Of a stretch of DNA of 64,000 bases, positions 25,913-34,607 are shown piece by piece. Numbering within the stretch: position 1 is the stretch's first letter; every line of letters begins with the position of its first letter. The DNA is from JAAXIE01 sp965263155. GTDB taxonomy: Bacteria > Chloroflexota > Dehalococcoidia > Lucifugimonadales > JAAXIE01. Where the stretch lies: contig OZ253586.1 in assembly GCA_965263155.1 (NCBI GenBank), positions 1,612,001-1,676,000 of the forward strand, given 5' to 3'. Under the pieces are notes generated by a model that was not told where the DNA came from, ran no database searches, and saw only the letters and a program-made list of their open reading frames with translations. The position numbers and the translations under genes were made by a program.

Positions 25913-26908
25913 CTAGTCGGCGGCTCCGAGGACTACCAATGCGACGCCGACTACCGTGAGGGTGGTGCCTAACGCCAGCGGGATGGTGACGGATTCCAAC
26001 CGGCTCAGGGTGAAGTGGACCAGAACCAGCACGAACAGGGAGCTGGTTGCCAGTATGGGGCTGACCACAGTGACTGGCGCGCGGCTCAGAGCTTGGAACA
26101 GGGCAATCACTGCTACGCCTTGGGTCACCCCGGTGAGGACGCACATCAAGATGTAGCGCGGCGGTACACCCCGGAAGCTGCGTACGGCGTTGGGGAGCGT
26201 CAGGGCCAGAAGCATAACGCTCCCCATGGTCAGGGCGTATGCCGAGGTGACCAGTGACGGCGCGATTCCTGAGACGACGTGGCGAATGATGGCGTCGCGG
26301 CTGGAAAAGGTGGCAGAGGACGCGGTGGCTAGGAGATAGCCGAAGAGATCATAACGAGTGAAACCATGCCCTGTGTCGCGTTGAGCGCGGGAGGTCAGTA
26401 CCAAGGCCAGACCGGCGACAATGACCGGGGTACCGACAGCTACCAGAATGCCGGGTTCCTCGCCCAAGAGCAGGGTGCCTAGGATAAACGAGAAGATGGG
26501 TTGGACTGAGCTGAAGGGGGCGGCGCGGGATGCTCCCACCAGCTTGATAGCCACGTTCAGGAAGGTGAAGGCCATGGGGTATCCCATGAGCCCCAACAGG
26601 GCGAACCACCCGTAGGATTTGAGGGGCTGCTGCACCATCTCCGGGCCGTACCAGATTAAAGCTGGGACGAGGGCGACGACGGCACTGGCGACTACGGCGA
26701 ACAGCGTAGCCGTGGGCGCAGGTATCCGCTGCGTGGCCACCCGTATGAAGATAGTCCCCGAGCCGAAACCAATGGCGGCGATGAAGGTGAAGATGATTGC
26801 TAACGCCAGCGGTTTGCTCCTGTTCGATGGTGGTTTGGGCTGGTCCCGGCTGGGGAAGGGGCGGAGGGGCTGCTGCGAAGCTCTCTCACTAGGTCGTTGC
26901 CCCAGCAC
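25913..26908 (-). CDS. EamA/DMT-type exporter, intact copy
   Basis: Membrane transporter of the drug/metabolite transporter superfamily with about ten helices in two EamA repeats, 331 residues. A polar, proline-rich N-terminal tail of about 30 residues precedes the first helix (LALAIIFTFIAAIGFGSGTIF). It shares long blocks with the downstream copy (AFTFLNVAIKLVGASR, GTPVIVAGLALVL, LTVVGVALVVLGAA). The GTG start overlaps the end of the isochorismatase-like gene by about 20 bp and has no clear ribosome site, so translation may depend on the upstream gene. These exporters move metabolites outward; the compound is unknown. Confidence 0.83.
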   Translation of the reverse strand: MLGQRPSERASQQPLRPFPSRDQPKPPSNRSKPLALAIIFTFIAAIGFGSGTIFIRVATQRIPAPTATLFAVVASAVVALVPALIWYGPEMVQQPLKSYGWFALLGLMGYPMAFTFLNVAIKLVGASRAAPFSSVQPIFSFILGTLLLGEEPGILVAVGTPVIVAGLALVLTSRAQRDTGHGFTRYDLFGYLLATASSATFSSRDAIIRHVVSGIAPSLVTSAYALTMGSVMLLALTLPNAVRSFRGVPPRYILMCVLTGVTQGVAVIALFQALSRAPVTVVSPILATSSLFVLVLVHFTLSRLESVTIPLALGTTLTVVGVALVVLGAAD

Positions 26909-27551
26909 CGTGGAGGCTTGGGGCTGCGAGCAGTGCGTCGACTAGGACGCCGGTCGTCGTCACTGTGCCGAACCCGTACTCGATAGTGCGCAGCGTTCCG
27001 CGGTGTCGTTCAATATCGGTGGCGGCGACGGCGTCTGCGGGTACCAGGATCCTGAAATCGCGGAAATAGGCGTCACGGATGGTCGATTCCACACAAATCT
27101 CGGTGGTGACGCCACACACGATCAGGGTGTCCACCTGCAGTCCCCGCAGGATGACTTCGAGGTTGGTGTTGTAGAAGGAACTGTAGCGGGTCTTGTCGAG
27201 TATGTAGTCCGTGGGGCGGACTTCCATTCGTGAGTCGAGGTCTGCGTCCCAAGTGCCTGCGACCAAGGAAGCTGACGCGCAAGCACCGGGGCGTCGCTTC
27301 TCGCGCAGCCCTGCGTCGGTGTAGTCGGCCCGCAACACGTAGCGGGTGAAGATGACGGGCACGCCAGCATCGTGACATGCATCCACCAGCCGCATGACTG
27401 GGCCGGTGGTCTCCTTCAAGTAGGTTATGTCCAGCCCCATCATGGCCACCGAGCCGCTGTCATCCAGAAAGGCGTTCTGCATGTCCACCACGATCATGGC
27501 AGGCTTGCAGTTGTCCAGCATCACTGGAACACCAACGTTAGAACCCATCAT
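26889..27551 (-). CDS. Isochorismatase-family cysteine hydrolase
   Basis: Cysteine hydrolase of the isochorismatase/nicotinamidase fold, 220 residues. The catalytic triad is visible: Asp23 (IVVDMQNAF), Lys120 (YILDKTRYSSF) and Cys153 (VTTEICVEST), with the cis-peptide before the Cys region in GVTTE. Relatives hydrolyse nicotinamide, ureido groups (N-carbamoylsarcosine, biuret) or isochorismate; which one applies cannot be told. Starts with ATG ATG behind AAGGCGG. Overlaps the exporter gene, so the hydrolase product may be exported (inference). Confidence 0.88.
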   Translation of the reverse strand: MMGSNVGVPVMLDNCKPAMIVVDMQNAFLDDSGSVAMMGLDITYLKETTGPVMRLVDACHDAGVPVIFTRYVLRADYTDAGLREKRRPGACASASLVAGTWDADLDSRMEVRPTDYILDKTRYSSFYNTNLEVILRGLQVDTLIVCGVTTEICVESTIRDAYFRDFRILVPADAVAATDIERHRGTLRTIEYGFGTVTTTGVLVDALLAAPSLHGAGATT

Positions 27552-27719
27552 CGTTACCGCCTTATGTCGGGTAAGAGCGTTACCGCCGCACCTAGTGCGA
27601 CAGTAGGCCTATAGTAGCATCACAATGGGCGGGGGGTCGCAGAAGCCCGCTTCGGATGATGGCTCTATCTGCTATCATGCGCATGCACGCTGCGTCTGGG
27701 GGAGTTAACTACGAGCACC

Positions 27720-28742
27720 ATGGCACACCAAAAGCTTAAGCTAGGAGTATTGGACCAAAGCCCGATGGCGGAGCATGAGACCGCGAGTGAGGCGCTGAAC
27801 CACACCATTGAGTTGGCCCAGAAGACCGAGGAGTGGGGTTACCACCGCTTCTGGGTGGCAGAGCACCATGCCTCGAACCGGGTCATGGGTTCCTCCCCTG
27901 AGGTGCTGGTCTCCCACTTGCTGGCCAAGACTTCGCGGATACGGGTTGGCTCTGGCGGGGTGATGCTCCAGCACTATAGTCCCTTCAAGGTGGCGGAGAA
28001 CTTCAACGTGCTGGCGTCGCTTGCTCCGGGACGGGTGGACTTGGGAATCGGGCGAGGTCCGGGCGGGCATCCGATGTCCACCAAGGCCCTGCAGCAAGAC
28101 AGAGTGGCCGACGCTACTCCCTTGGGGGAAAAACTGGCGGAGCTACAGCGGTTCCTCCACGACGCGCTGGAGGAGGACCACCCGCTGCACGGCCTGCGGC
28201 CGAGTCCTACACCTCCTCAGCCAGCCGACCTCTACCTGTTGGGTACCACCGACTCCAGCGCACAGATGGCGGCCAGCATGGGGATGCCGTATGTGTTCGC
28301 CCTGTTCCTCAACAGCGATGATGACATGATGGGCCGGGCCATGCAGACCTACCATGCAGAGTTCGACCACAGCCACGGCACCGAGCCTCAAGCGATGCTG
28401 GCACTGCCGGTGATTGTTGCGGAGACCGACGAGGAGGCGCAGCAGTACGCCAGCGAGGTCAAGGTAGTGCGCATTCGGCTGGAGAGCGGCCGTACTCTGA
28501 CTGTGGGGTCGGTGGAGGGTGGCGAGGAGTTCGGGAGGCAGTCGGGCGAGGGGTACGAGATCATGGTGCATGACGCCAGCGTGGTGCATGGCTCGCCCGT
28601 CTTGGCGAGGCAGAAGCTGCTGGAGCTTCAGAAGCAGCACCAAGCCGACGAAATCATCGTGGTGACGGCTATACATGAGTTCGCCAAGCGTCTCCGCTCC
28701 TACGAGTTGCTAGGTAAGGCGTTCTCTGCCAACGGCGCGTAA
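27720..28742 (+). CDS. LLM-class flavin-dependent oxidoreductase
   Basis: Luciferase-like (bacterial luciferase-fold) oxidoreductase of 340 residues. The opening LGVLDQSP, then WVAEHHAS, IRVGSGGVMLQHYSPFKVAENF and LGIGRGPGGHP are typical of the group often annotated MsnO8/MupA-like. Uses FMNH2, or possibly F420H2 given the F420 reductase earlier in the window. The substrate is unknown. An ATG with a GGGGGAG site somewhat upstream. Followed 77 bp later by a second, unrelated LLM monooxygenase on the same strand. Confidence 0.88.
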   Translation: MAHQKLKLGVLDQSPMAEHETASEALNHTIELAQKTEEWGYHRFWVAEHHASNRVMGSSPEVLVSHLLAKTSRIRVGSGGVMLQHYSPFKVAENFNVLASLAPGRVDLGIGRGPGGHPMSTKALQQDRVADATPLGEKLAELQRFLHDALEEDHPLHGLRPSPTPPQPADLYLLGTTDSSAQMAASMGMPYVFALFLNSDDDMMGRAMQTYHAEFDHSHGTEPQAMLALPVIVAETDEEAQQYASEVKVVRIRLESGRTLTVGSVEGGEEFGRQSGEGYEIMVHDASVVHGSPVLARQKLLELQKQHQADEIIVVTAIHEFAKRLRSYELLGKAFSANGA

Positions 28743-28819
28743 GAACAGCACTTCCGACTATCAGACCTGATGCCGTAGTCCCTCCCCCTCGAAGGGGAAG
28801 GCTAGGATGGGGGCGACAT

Positions 28820-30163
28820 ATGGGTAACGACAGAAAAATGAGAATAGGCGTGTTCTTAGCTGGGACCGGTGGCAACATGGCCTCTTGGCGTCATCCCAAA
28901 GCAGTAGCCGACGGCGCTATTAACTTGGAGTACTACCGCGGGCTGACGCGCAAGGCCGAAGCCGGCAAGCTGGACTTCGTCTTCTTTGGCGATGGACTGT
29001 ACATCACCGAGAAGGCGCACCCCAACTTCCTGAACCGGTTCGAGCCGTTGACGTTGCTAGCCGCCTTGGCTATGGATACCACGCACATCGGATTGGCAGC
29101 CACTCTCTCAACTACCTACAGCGATCCTTACACCGTAGCGCGACAGTTCGCCTCCATCGACCACATCAGTGGCGGGCGGGCCGCTTGGAACATCGTGACC
29201 TCGCCCTTGGAGGGATCGGCACTCAACTACAATAAGACGGAACATCCCCAACACGACCTGCGCTACCGCATGGCCGACGAGTACGTGGAAATCACCAAGG
29301 GTCTGTGGGACTCGTGGGAGGATGACGCCTTTGTGCGCGACAAGGAGCACGGCATCTTCTTCGATCCGGCCAAGATGCACCAGCTCGACTACCATGGTGA
29401 ATTCTACTCGGTGCAGGGCCCGCTGAACATCTCCCGGTCCCCCCAGGGCCAGCCCGTGCTGATTCAGGCGGGGGCGTCTGAGGCGGGCAAGGAGTTCGCG
29501 TCCAAGCGCGCAGAGTTGATTTTTACCACCAGCGGCACGCTGTCCGGGGCCGTTGCGTTCTATGATGACGTCAAGGGGAGGGCCGGACGCCACGGCAGGC
29601 GTTCTGGGGAGATACACATCCTGCCGGGTTGCTCCCCTGTCTTGGGGCGCACCGATGATGAGGCCGAAGCTAAGTACGAAGAGATATGCAACCTCGTTAG
29701 CGTCGAGGACGCCCTTAACTATTTGGGGCGTTATTTCAACGACATCGACTTCACCCAGTTCGCGCTGGACGAGCAGTTCCCTGAGTTGGGCGACTTCGCG
29801 CGGAACGGCTGGGAGAGTTCTACCGACCGGCTCAAGCAGATGGCCCGTGATGAGAAGCTGACCCTGCGCCAGATGGCCAACCGGGCTACCAATCCGAAGA
29901 GCCCCTTCATGGGCACGCCGGAACGTGTCGCCGACATCATGCAGGAATGGTTCGAGTCGGGGGCGGCGGATGGCTTCATGCTGAACGGCGCGGTGCTGCC
30001 CCAAGCCTTCGACGACTTCATCGACCATGTGCTCCCTATCCTGAAGCAGCGCGGGCTGTTCCGCAGCGAGTACGAGGCCACCACACTGCGGGGTAACCTG
30101 GGCCTTGCTGTGCCGCCCAATCGCTACGCGCGCGAAGTGGTTGGAGCGTCGGCTCGAGCGTAG
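28820..30163 (+). CDS. NtaA/SnaA/DszA-family FMN-dependent monooxygenase
   Basis: FMNH2-dependent monooxygenase of 447 residues, the usual length of the nitrilotriacetate / DszA / dimethyl-sulfide monooxygenase group. The signature HISGGRAAWNIVTS is present, as are RMADEYVEITKGLWDSWEDDA and QPVLIQAGAS. Such enzymes cleave C-N or C-S bonds after oxygenation and need a separate flavin reductase, which is not adjacent. The ATG follows GGGGGCGACAT. This type is one of the expanded families in SAR202-like genomes. Confidence 0.9.
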   Translation: MGNDRKMRIGVFLAGTGGNMASWRHPKAVADGAINLEYYRGLTRKAEAGKLDFVFFGDGLYITEKAHPNFLNRFEPLTLLAALAMDTTHIGLAATLSTTYSDPYTVARQFASIDHISGGRAAWNIVTSPLEGSALNYNKTEHPQHDLRYRMADEYVEITKGLWDSWEDDAFVRDKEHGIFFDPAKMHQLDYHGEFYSVQGPLNISRSPQGQPVLIQAGASEAGKEFASKRAELIFTTSGTLSGAVAFYDDVKGRAGRHGRRSGEIHILPGCSPVLGRTDDEAEAKYEEICNLVSVEDALNYLGRYFNDIDFTQFALDEQFPELGDFARNGWESSTDRLKQMARDEKLTLRQMANRATNPKSPFMGTPERVADIMQEWFESGAADGFMLNGAVLPQAFDDFIDHVLPILKQRGLFRSEYEATTLRGNLGLAVPPNRYAREVVGASARA

Positions 30164-30288
30164 GTAGTCAGCGACCGTTTGCAGCGCCCATCAGTCGTCG
30201 TGATTCTAGTGCTCTCGCATGAACCTGACCACGGTTCCGTGTCGGCAAGCAACTTGACGTCTGACCCGAATGTACAGACAATAAAGCA

Positions 30289-30549
30289 TTGAAGTATGAA
30301 TGGGATGAGGCCAAGAGGCAAGAGAACCTGGGAAAACACCTCATTGATTTCCGGCTGGCCGAGGGATTCGAGTGGGTAACCGCCACGATTGAGACGAGCA
30401 TACGCCACGGTGAAATGCGTCACAACGCCATCGGATACATTAATAATCGGTTATACCACATCGTGTTCGTAGACCGTAGCGATAGAAGACGTGTCATCAG
30501 CCTACGCAAAGCCAATAGAAGAGAAGAGAAACGATATGCCGAAGCTTAA
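30289..30549 (+). CDS. brnT: BrnT-family ribonuclease toxin
   Basis: Type II toxin of 86 residues with the BrnT plan: FEWDEAK-like start (KYEWDEAKRQENLGKH), a middle strand (IGYINNRLYHIVFVDRSD) and the C-terminal RRVISLRKANRREEKRY with the conserved Arg/Lys-rich catalytic end. It would cut RNA to slow growth until neutralised by BrnA. The last 14 nt overlap the brnA start. No promoter sequence was recognised; in known systems BrnA represses the operon. Confidence 0.9.
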   Translation: MKYEWDEAKRQENLGKHLIDFRLAEGFEWVTATIETSIRHGEMRHNAIGYINNRLYHIVFVDRSDRRRVISLRKANRREEKRYAEA

Positions 30550-30847
30550 GCCAGGTCACATCAGCCCAACTGATGAAGAAGAAGAAGAGATTAACAGAGG
30601 CATCGCGCTCGACCCGGATGCCCCTGAGCTAGACGACGAATGGTTCGCCCGCGCCCGCCCCGCCATTGAAGTGGTGCCCCACATCGTAGAGGAATACATA
30701 CGGACGCGTGGCAAGCAGAAGACAGCAACCAAAGACCGGGTGTCCATCCGGTTGGATTCCGACATCACGGAGTACTTCCGTGCCACTGGTCCAGGCTGGC
30801 AGACTCGCCTTAACGACACGCTGCGCCACGCCGTCTTTCGGTCTTAG
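30536..30847 (+). CDS. brnA: BrnA-family antitoxin
   Basis: Antitoxin of 103 residues. The acidic N-terminal half should wrap the toxin, and a ribbon-helix-helix DNA-binding C-terminus (RVSIRLDSDITEYFRATGPGWQTRLNDTLR) is the BrnA signature. The ATG inside the end of brnT (MPKLKPGHI) is chosen, since the frame's earlier start lies deep in brnT. Expected to bind its own promoter with BrnT. A second, incomplete copy of the C-terminal domain lies about 110 bp downstream. Confidence 0.9.
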   Translation: MPKLKPGHISPTDEEEEEINRGIALDPDAPELDDEWFARARPAIEVVPHIVEEYIRTRGKQKTATKDRVSIRLDSDITEYFRATGPGWQTRLNDTLRHAVFRS

Positions 30848-30957
30848 GAAATGATGCCCGGAGCGCATCATCCAGCTTGCGGGCGGGTGAGTCGCCGGTG
30901 GAGCGCTGGCGCAAAACGCGGGCAAGCATAAGAATACCTTCAAGTAGCCAGGGCCGA

Positions 30958-31068
30958 TCCGAACCCATTCGGCTGGGCTCCGGAATCACGGAGCACTTCC
31001 TCTCCGGCGGGTCGGGTTGGCAGACACGATTGAAGGACACGCTACGTCGTACTGTCTTCCGACACAAG
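30958..31068 (+). pseudogene. brnA C-terminal fragment
   Basis: Encodes PIRLGSGITEHFLSGG followed by SGWQTRLKDTLRRTVFRHK, a clear but diverged copy of the brnA DNA-binding end. No matching N-terminal half is in frame upstream. It is a leftover of a second brnTA locus or of a partial duplication. Confidence 0.75.
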
Positions 31069-31135
31069 GTTATCTGTAGCGATTGCTGCTGTCACCGTCA
31101 CGGGAATAGGAGCGAGATAGCACTCTGTAGCTCTT

Positions 31136-31173
31136 ACGACCTCGGAGCGTTACCTCTAACGCTCCGAGGTCGT
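31136..31173 (-). terminator. Perfect 17-bp hairpin after the solute-binding protein gene
   Basis: ACGACCTCGGAGCGTTA pairs exactly with TAACGCTCCGAGGTCGT around the 4-base loop CCTC, 25 bases past the stop of the leftward lipoprotein gene. No T-tract is present. It could end transcription from both sides. Confidence 0.75.
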
Positions 31174-31198
31174 GGAGTGGCTGTCCTAGGAGTCGCCC

Positions 31199-33118
31199 TT
31201 ACCTGTGAGGGGCGTACTCCCAGTTGCTGAGCCAGCTTCGCTGGAGACCTTGTGGCACCCAGGTCCCCAACTCTGGGCCGATGGGCCAAACGAGGTTTGA
31301 CTGGTACAAGGTGAAGTATGCAATGTTGTCGAAGGCCCATTTGGCGACCGCGGCCTCCTTCGGCCATCTCTCCTCTTCGTTGACCGTGTTCAACGCATCC
31401 TCCAGCAGTGTTTGGAGCTCGGGATGCTCGATGCCGAAGTTGATCACAGAGGTGGAGCTATAGAACAGCGAGTCCGAGGAGATGGGCTCAATGGGAACTG
31501 AGTTGCCGTGAGTGCTCACGCCAGCAAACTCTCGAGCCACTAGCGCACCCGGCCTAAACGCGGCATAGGGGGTGACCTGTTGTGTGACGCTGATGCCAAC
31601 GCTCTCCCACATGGGTGCCACAGCTTGGCCTGCTTCGTCAGCTCCGGGGGCCCAAGGTATCCCAGGAAGGGCCATGTCGATTTCGAACCCGTCGGGGAAT
31701 CCTGCCTCGGTGAGGAGCGCCTTGGACCTAACCGGGTCAAACTCCCAGGTCAGCTCGTCGAGGCCGTATTGGGCCATCCGGGGTTCGTGTCCGATCCAAT
31801 GATTGATGTAGACTGGGGCCCCTTCGCCAAAAGCTAGGTTATTCACCAGTTTCTGGCGGTCTATGGCGATGGTCATGGCCTCACGCACCTTGAGCGCGTT
31901 GGCCCACTCCGCGGAGTTGACGTCGCGGTCGCAAGACACCCATGGGTAGTTGCAGTCGTAAGCATTCTCGCCCAACGGGACACGAGGAGCCTCGCCGCTA
32001 GGTCCGGGCAGGTGTGCCGGATGGTCCAAGTTGTATTGCTGGCCAAAGAGGTTCAGGTAGAAGCTGTTCTCGCCTGGGAAGGTCATAAACTCGACGCCGG
32101 GGATATTTTCGTCCTTAATCGCTTGGATAGAATCAGGATTGTAAAGGGCTGCGTCGAGGTCCCCAACAATGAAGTTGGCGAGCCTGGTGGACTCTTCGGT
32201 GATATCGTGCCATATCATCAACTCCCATTCCGGGGTCTTTCGCCAGTGGTCAGGTACCGCCCGAACGGTTCTCGACACATCGCTCGTGGCCTCCACCAAC
32301 TCCCAGGGACCGGTGCCTACAGACTGGAAGTCGGCCTCCTCCTCACCTACGGCGTCGTAGTGCTTCTTGCTGTGCAGGGCGGTGGAACCTGAGGGTGCGG
32401 TGAGGTCCCAGGTGATGCGCGGCGTGGGGGCTGGCCGCGTCAATTGGACGGTCATGTCTCCTGTCTTCACCACCTCGCAGCCGTCGCAGTAGAAGGTGCG
32501 TCCGATGTCGCGAGCGTTGGTATGTATAGACCCCTCAGCGACGGTGTTCTCCAAGGTGAATATGAAGTCATCAGCGTCGACCTCTCCCCACTCACCATGG
32601 CGAGTGTGCCAAGGCACGTTCTCTTGGAGTGAGAAGGTATAAACGAGACCTTGAGGGTCCACGGTCCAGTTCTTGACCAGCAATGGCACCACAGCGCCCG
32701 CGGGGTCTCGAGCGAAAGGCGACTCGTGAGTCGTTAAGCCATCGAATCTGGATGCGCTGAAAAATTGGTTCTTCAAGACGAAGATGGGAGCTCCTAGTGC
32801 GCCGACGCTGACGTCCAAGGTGCCCATGGGCTGCATTGCCGGCACTGGGGTGGCTGGGGCCGTAGTGGGAACGGCGGTGGGAGTAGCCGGCGATGGAGTG
32901 GATGTAGGCGCCGATGTGGCCGCCGGGGCTGGAGCAGTAGTGGGCGAGGCCGCATCCGGCGTCGCTGCTGAAGTAGTGGCAGGGACAGGGGTAGCAGTTG
33001 CCTCTGGCGCGGAGGCCGGGGCAGCAGTAGGCGAGGGTGTGTCGCCTTCTCCACAAGCGATGATCATGACCATAGCAAGTACGAGTATTCCTAGGATACT
33101 GAATCGTCTAAAACCCAT
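31199..33118 (-). CDS. Family-5 ABC solute-binding lipoprotein (peptide/nickel type), copy A
   Basis: Extracellular binding protein of about 639 residues. A lipoprotein signal (ILVLAMVMIIAC, Cys lipidated) leads to a Thr/Pro/Ala-rich linker of about 75 residues, then a DppA/OppA-like domain (VVPLLVKNWTV, ADDFIFTL, ALKVREAMTIAIDRQKLVNNLAFGEG). CDGC and WVSCD cysteines are shared with the other two binding proteins here. No permease or ATPase gene is adjacent, so it must pair with a distant transporter. The ATG with GGAG 5 bases upstream was preferred over a TTG six codons earlier. Ligand unknown. Confidence 0.9.
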   Translation of the reverse strand: MGFRRFSILGILVLAMVMIIACGEGDTPSPTAAPASAPEATATPVPATTSAATPDAASPTTAPAPAATSAPTSTPSPATPTAVPTTAPATPVPAMQPMGTLDVSVGALGAPIFVLKNQFFSASRFDGLTTHESPFARDPAGAVVPLLVKNWTVDPQGLVYTFSLQENVPWHTRHGEWGEVDADDFIFTLENTVAEGSIHTNARDIGRTFYCDGCEVVKTGDMTVQLTRPAPTPRITWDLTAPSGSTALHSKKHYDAVGEEEADFQSVGTGPWELVEATSDVSRTVRAVPDHWRKTPEWELMIWHDITEESTRLANFIVGDLDAALYNPDSIQAIKDENIPGVEFMTFPGENSFYLNLFGQQYNLDHPAHLPGPSGEAPRVPLGENAYDCNYPWVSCDRDVNSAEWANALKVREAMTIAIDRQKLVNNLAFGEGAPVYINHWIGHEPRMAQYGLDELTWEFDPVRSKALLTEAGFPDGFEIDMALPGIPWAPGADEAGQAVAPMWESVGISVTQQVTPYAAFRPGALVAREFAGVSTHGNSVPIEPISSDSLFYSSTSVINFGIEHPELQTLLEDALNTVNEEERWPKEAAVAKWAFDNIAYFTLYQSNLVWPIGPELGTWVPQGLQRSWLSNWEYAPHR

Positions 33119-33278
33119 TGTGTCTCCAATCTTCAATTTACCGGGCCCTAATCCTACCGGGTTCTATGTGCTGGGGCGCGTTAATCTACCTGAGAGGCCG
33201 GGTGGCTCATGTCACGCCAAGGAGTGGCATCGTCAACCGGCGTTAGGAACTTTAGGGCTGCCTCACCTGCTGCTGAGG

Positions 33279-34559
33279 CTAACGCAGGTGATCGGTGCGA
33301 GGCCGGCTACCATCCAGCATCCCTTGGGCTACCTTTCTAGCTGTCTCTTTCAGAATGCGATTGTCGGCTTCGGGAGTATCTCCGGGTGCCACGCGCACTA
33401 CGGTGTTGCTGGCGTAGGTGGAGACTAACTCGTCGCCCTGCACGGGCGGAGTGACGGGTGTCTCGCCATTCGCCACGGCTCGGATGTTCCGTCGTAGAAG
33501 ACGCCGAAGCATGATTATGCCCCGGTCAGTGTCGCCGAGGTGCTCCAAGCCATGGACAGCGATGGAGCGCTGGCTGGTCTGGGCCTCGTAGTCGCCCGGC
33601 ACCTTCTGCCTCTCTTGGTAAGGACGGCTGTCGTCCATGGCAAAGCCTACGCGTGCTGGACGAGGTTCGTCGCCTGGGTGAAAGCGAAGTGTGAACGCAA
33701 AGGACTCGGTATCATCTGCGGGGACGAGCCAGAATATGACCCAAGGGAGACCCGGCGGGTGCTCTGCCTTGGCATCTTCGGTATTGATGCCTATCTGATG
33801 CAGCGTCGGCGCTATGTAGTCGGTGATGCGCACCCATACATGCTCGCCGATTCTTCTACTGTGCAAATAGATCATCCCGATGGGGGTCTCCATGAAGTCC
33901 AGTTGGCCGAACTCCTTGAAGGCCTCGGTGAAGCCGTGGCCGAACTCAATGGTATGGAGGAAGGCAGTATGGGCTGGGTCCATGCAGTTGTCCTTTACCT
34001 GAAGCCAGTTGCAGGGCCAATACTCCCTTCCCGGCTTGCCGAGACAATAGCCGGGCACGTCCTTGAAGATGTCGTACATGGGGAAAGGAGGGCGCAACTC
34101 CGGCGGGCCCATGTAGGTGAAGACCAAGCCTTTGTATTCGATAACAGGGTACGCGCCGTGGCACAGTCTCTCTTTGAAGGTGCTTTCCGGCGGTTCGCCC
34201 GGCGTATCGAGAATCTCCCCGTCGACACCAAAGAGCCAGCCGTGATAGCAGCAGCGTATTCCGTTGCTCTCAATCTGGCCATACTCCAAGGAGGCGCCCC
34301 GGTGGGAGCAGTGCAGTTCCAGCACCCCAGCGTTGCCGCCGCCATCCCGGAAGGCCACAAGCTCTTCGCCCAACACCTTGATGTTTTTGGGAAGGTCGGT
34401 CAACGCATCGGACTCTATGACCGGGTGCCAGAAGCGCCGCAGATAGTCCCCGCAGGGAGTGCCTGGGCCGACGCTGGTCAGCTCCTCGTCGGGCTCAGGC
34501 ACTTCCCGGTGATAGTAGGCTCCATACCGCTGGCTAAGAAAAGGCGCTCTGGTTGTCAT
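33279..34559 (-). CDS. Rieske non-heme iron oxygenase, large subunit
   Basis: Terminal oxygenase of 426 residues. Rieske ligands: C84-S-H86 and C103-C-Y-H106. Mononuclear iron: Asp194, His197 and His202 in NCMDPAHTAFLH. Only moderately similar to the oxygenase at 21834, so the two are not recent copies. Relatives demethylate or hydroxylate aromatic acids; the electron-transfer partner is not adjacent. The ATG lacks a strong site. It lies between a binding-protein gene and an LLM oxidoreductase on the same strand, which suggests a substrate-uptake-and-oxidation locus. Confidence 0.9.
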   Translation of the reverse strand: MTTRAPFLSQRYGAYYHREVPEPDEELTSVGPGTPCGDYLRRFWHPVIESDALTDLPKNIKVLGEELVAFRDGGGNAGVLELHCSHRGASLEYGQIESNGIRCCYHGWLFGVDGEILDTPGEPPESTFKERLCHGAYPVIEYKGLVFTYMGPPELRPPFPMYDIFKDVPGYCLGKPGREYWPCNWLQVKDNCMDPAHTAFLHTIEFGHGFTEAFKEFGQLDFMETPIGMIYLHSRRIGEHVWVRITDYIAPTLHQIGINTEDAKAEHPPGLPWVIFWLVPADDTESFAFTLRFHPGDEPRPARVGFAMDDSRPYQERQKVPGDYEAQTSQRSIAVHGLEHLGDTDRGIIMLRRLLRRNIRAVANGETPVTPPVQGDELVSTYASNTVVRVAPGDTPEADNRILKETARKVAQGMLDGSRPRTDHLR

Positions 34560-34607
34560 AGTTTCTCCTCCATCTTGGCGGTTGCTGGGACGTTTACTCT
34601 AGAAACC

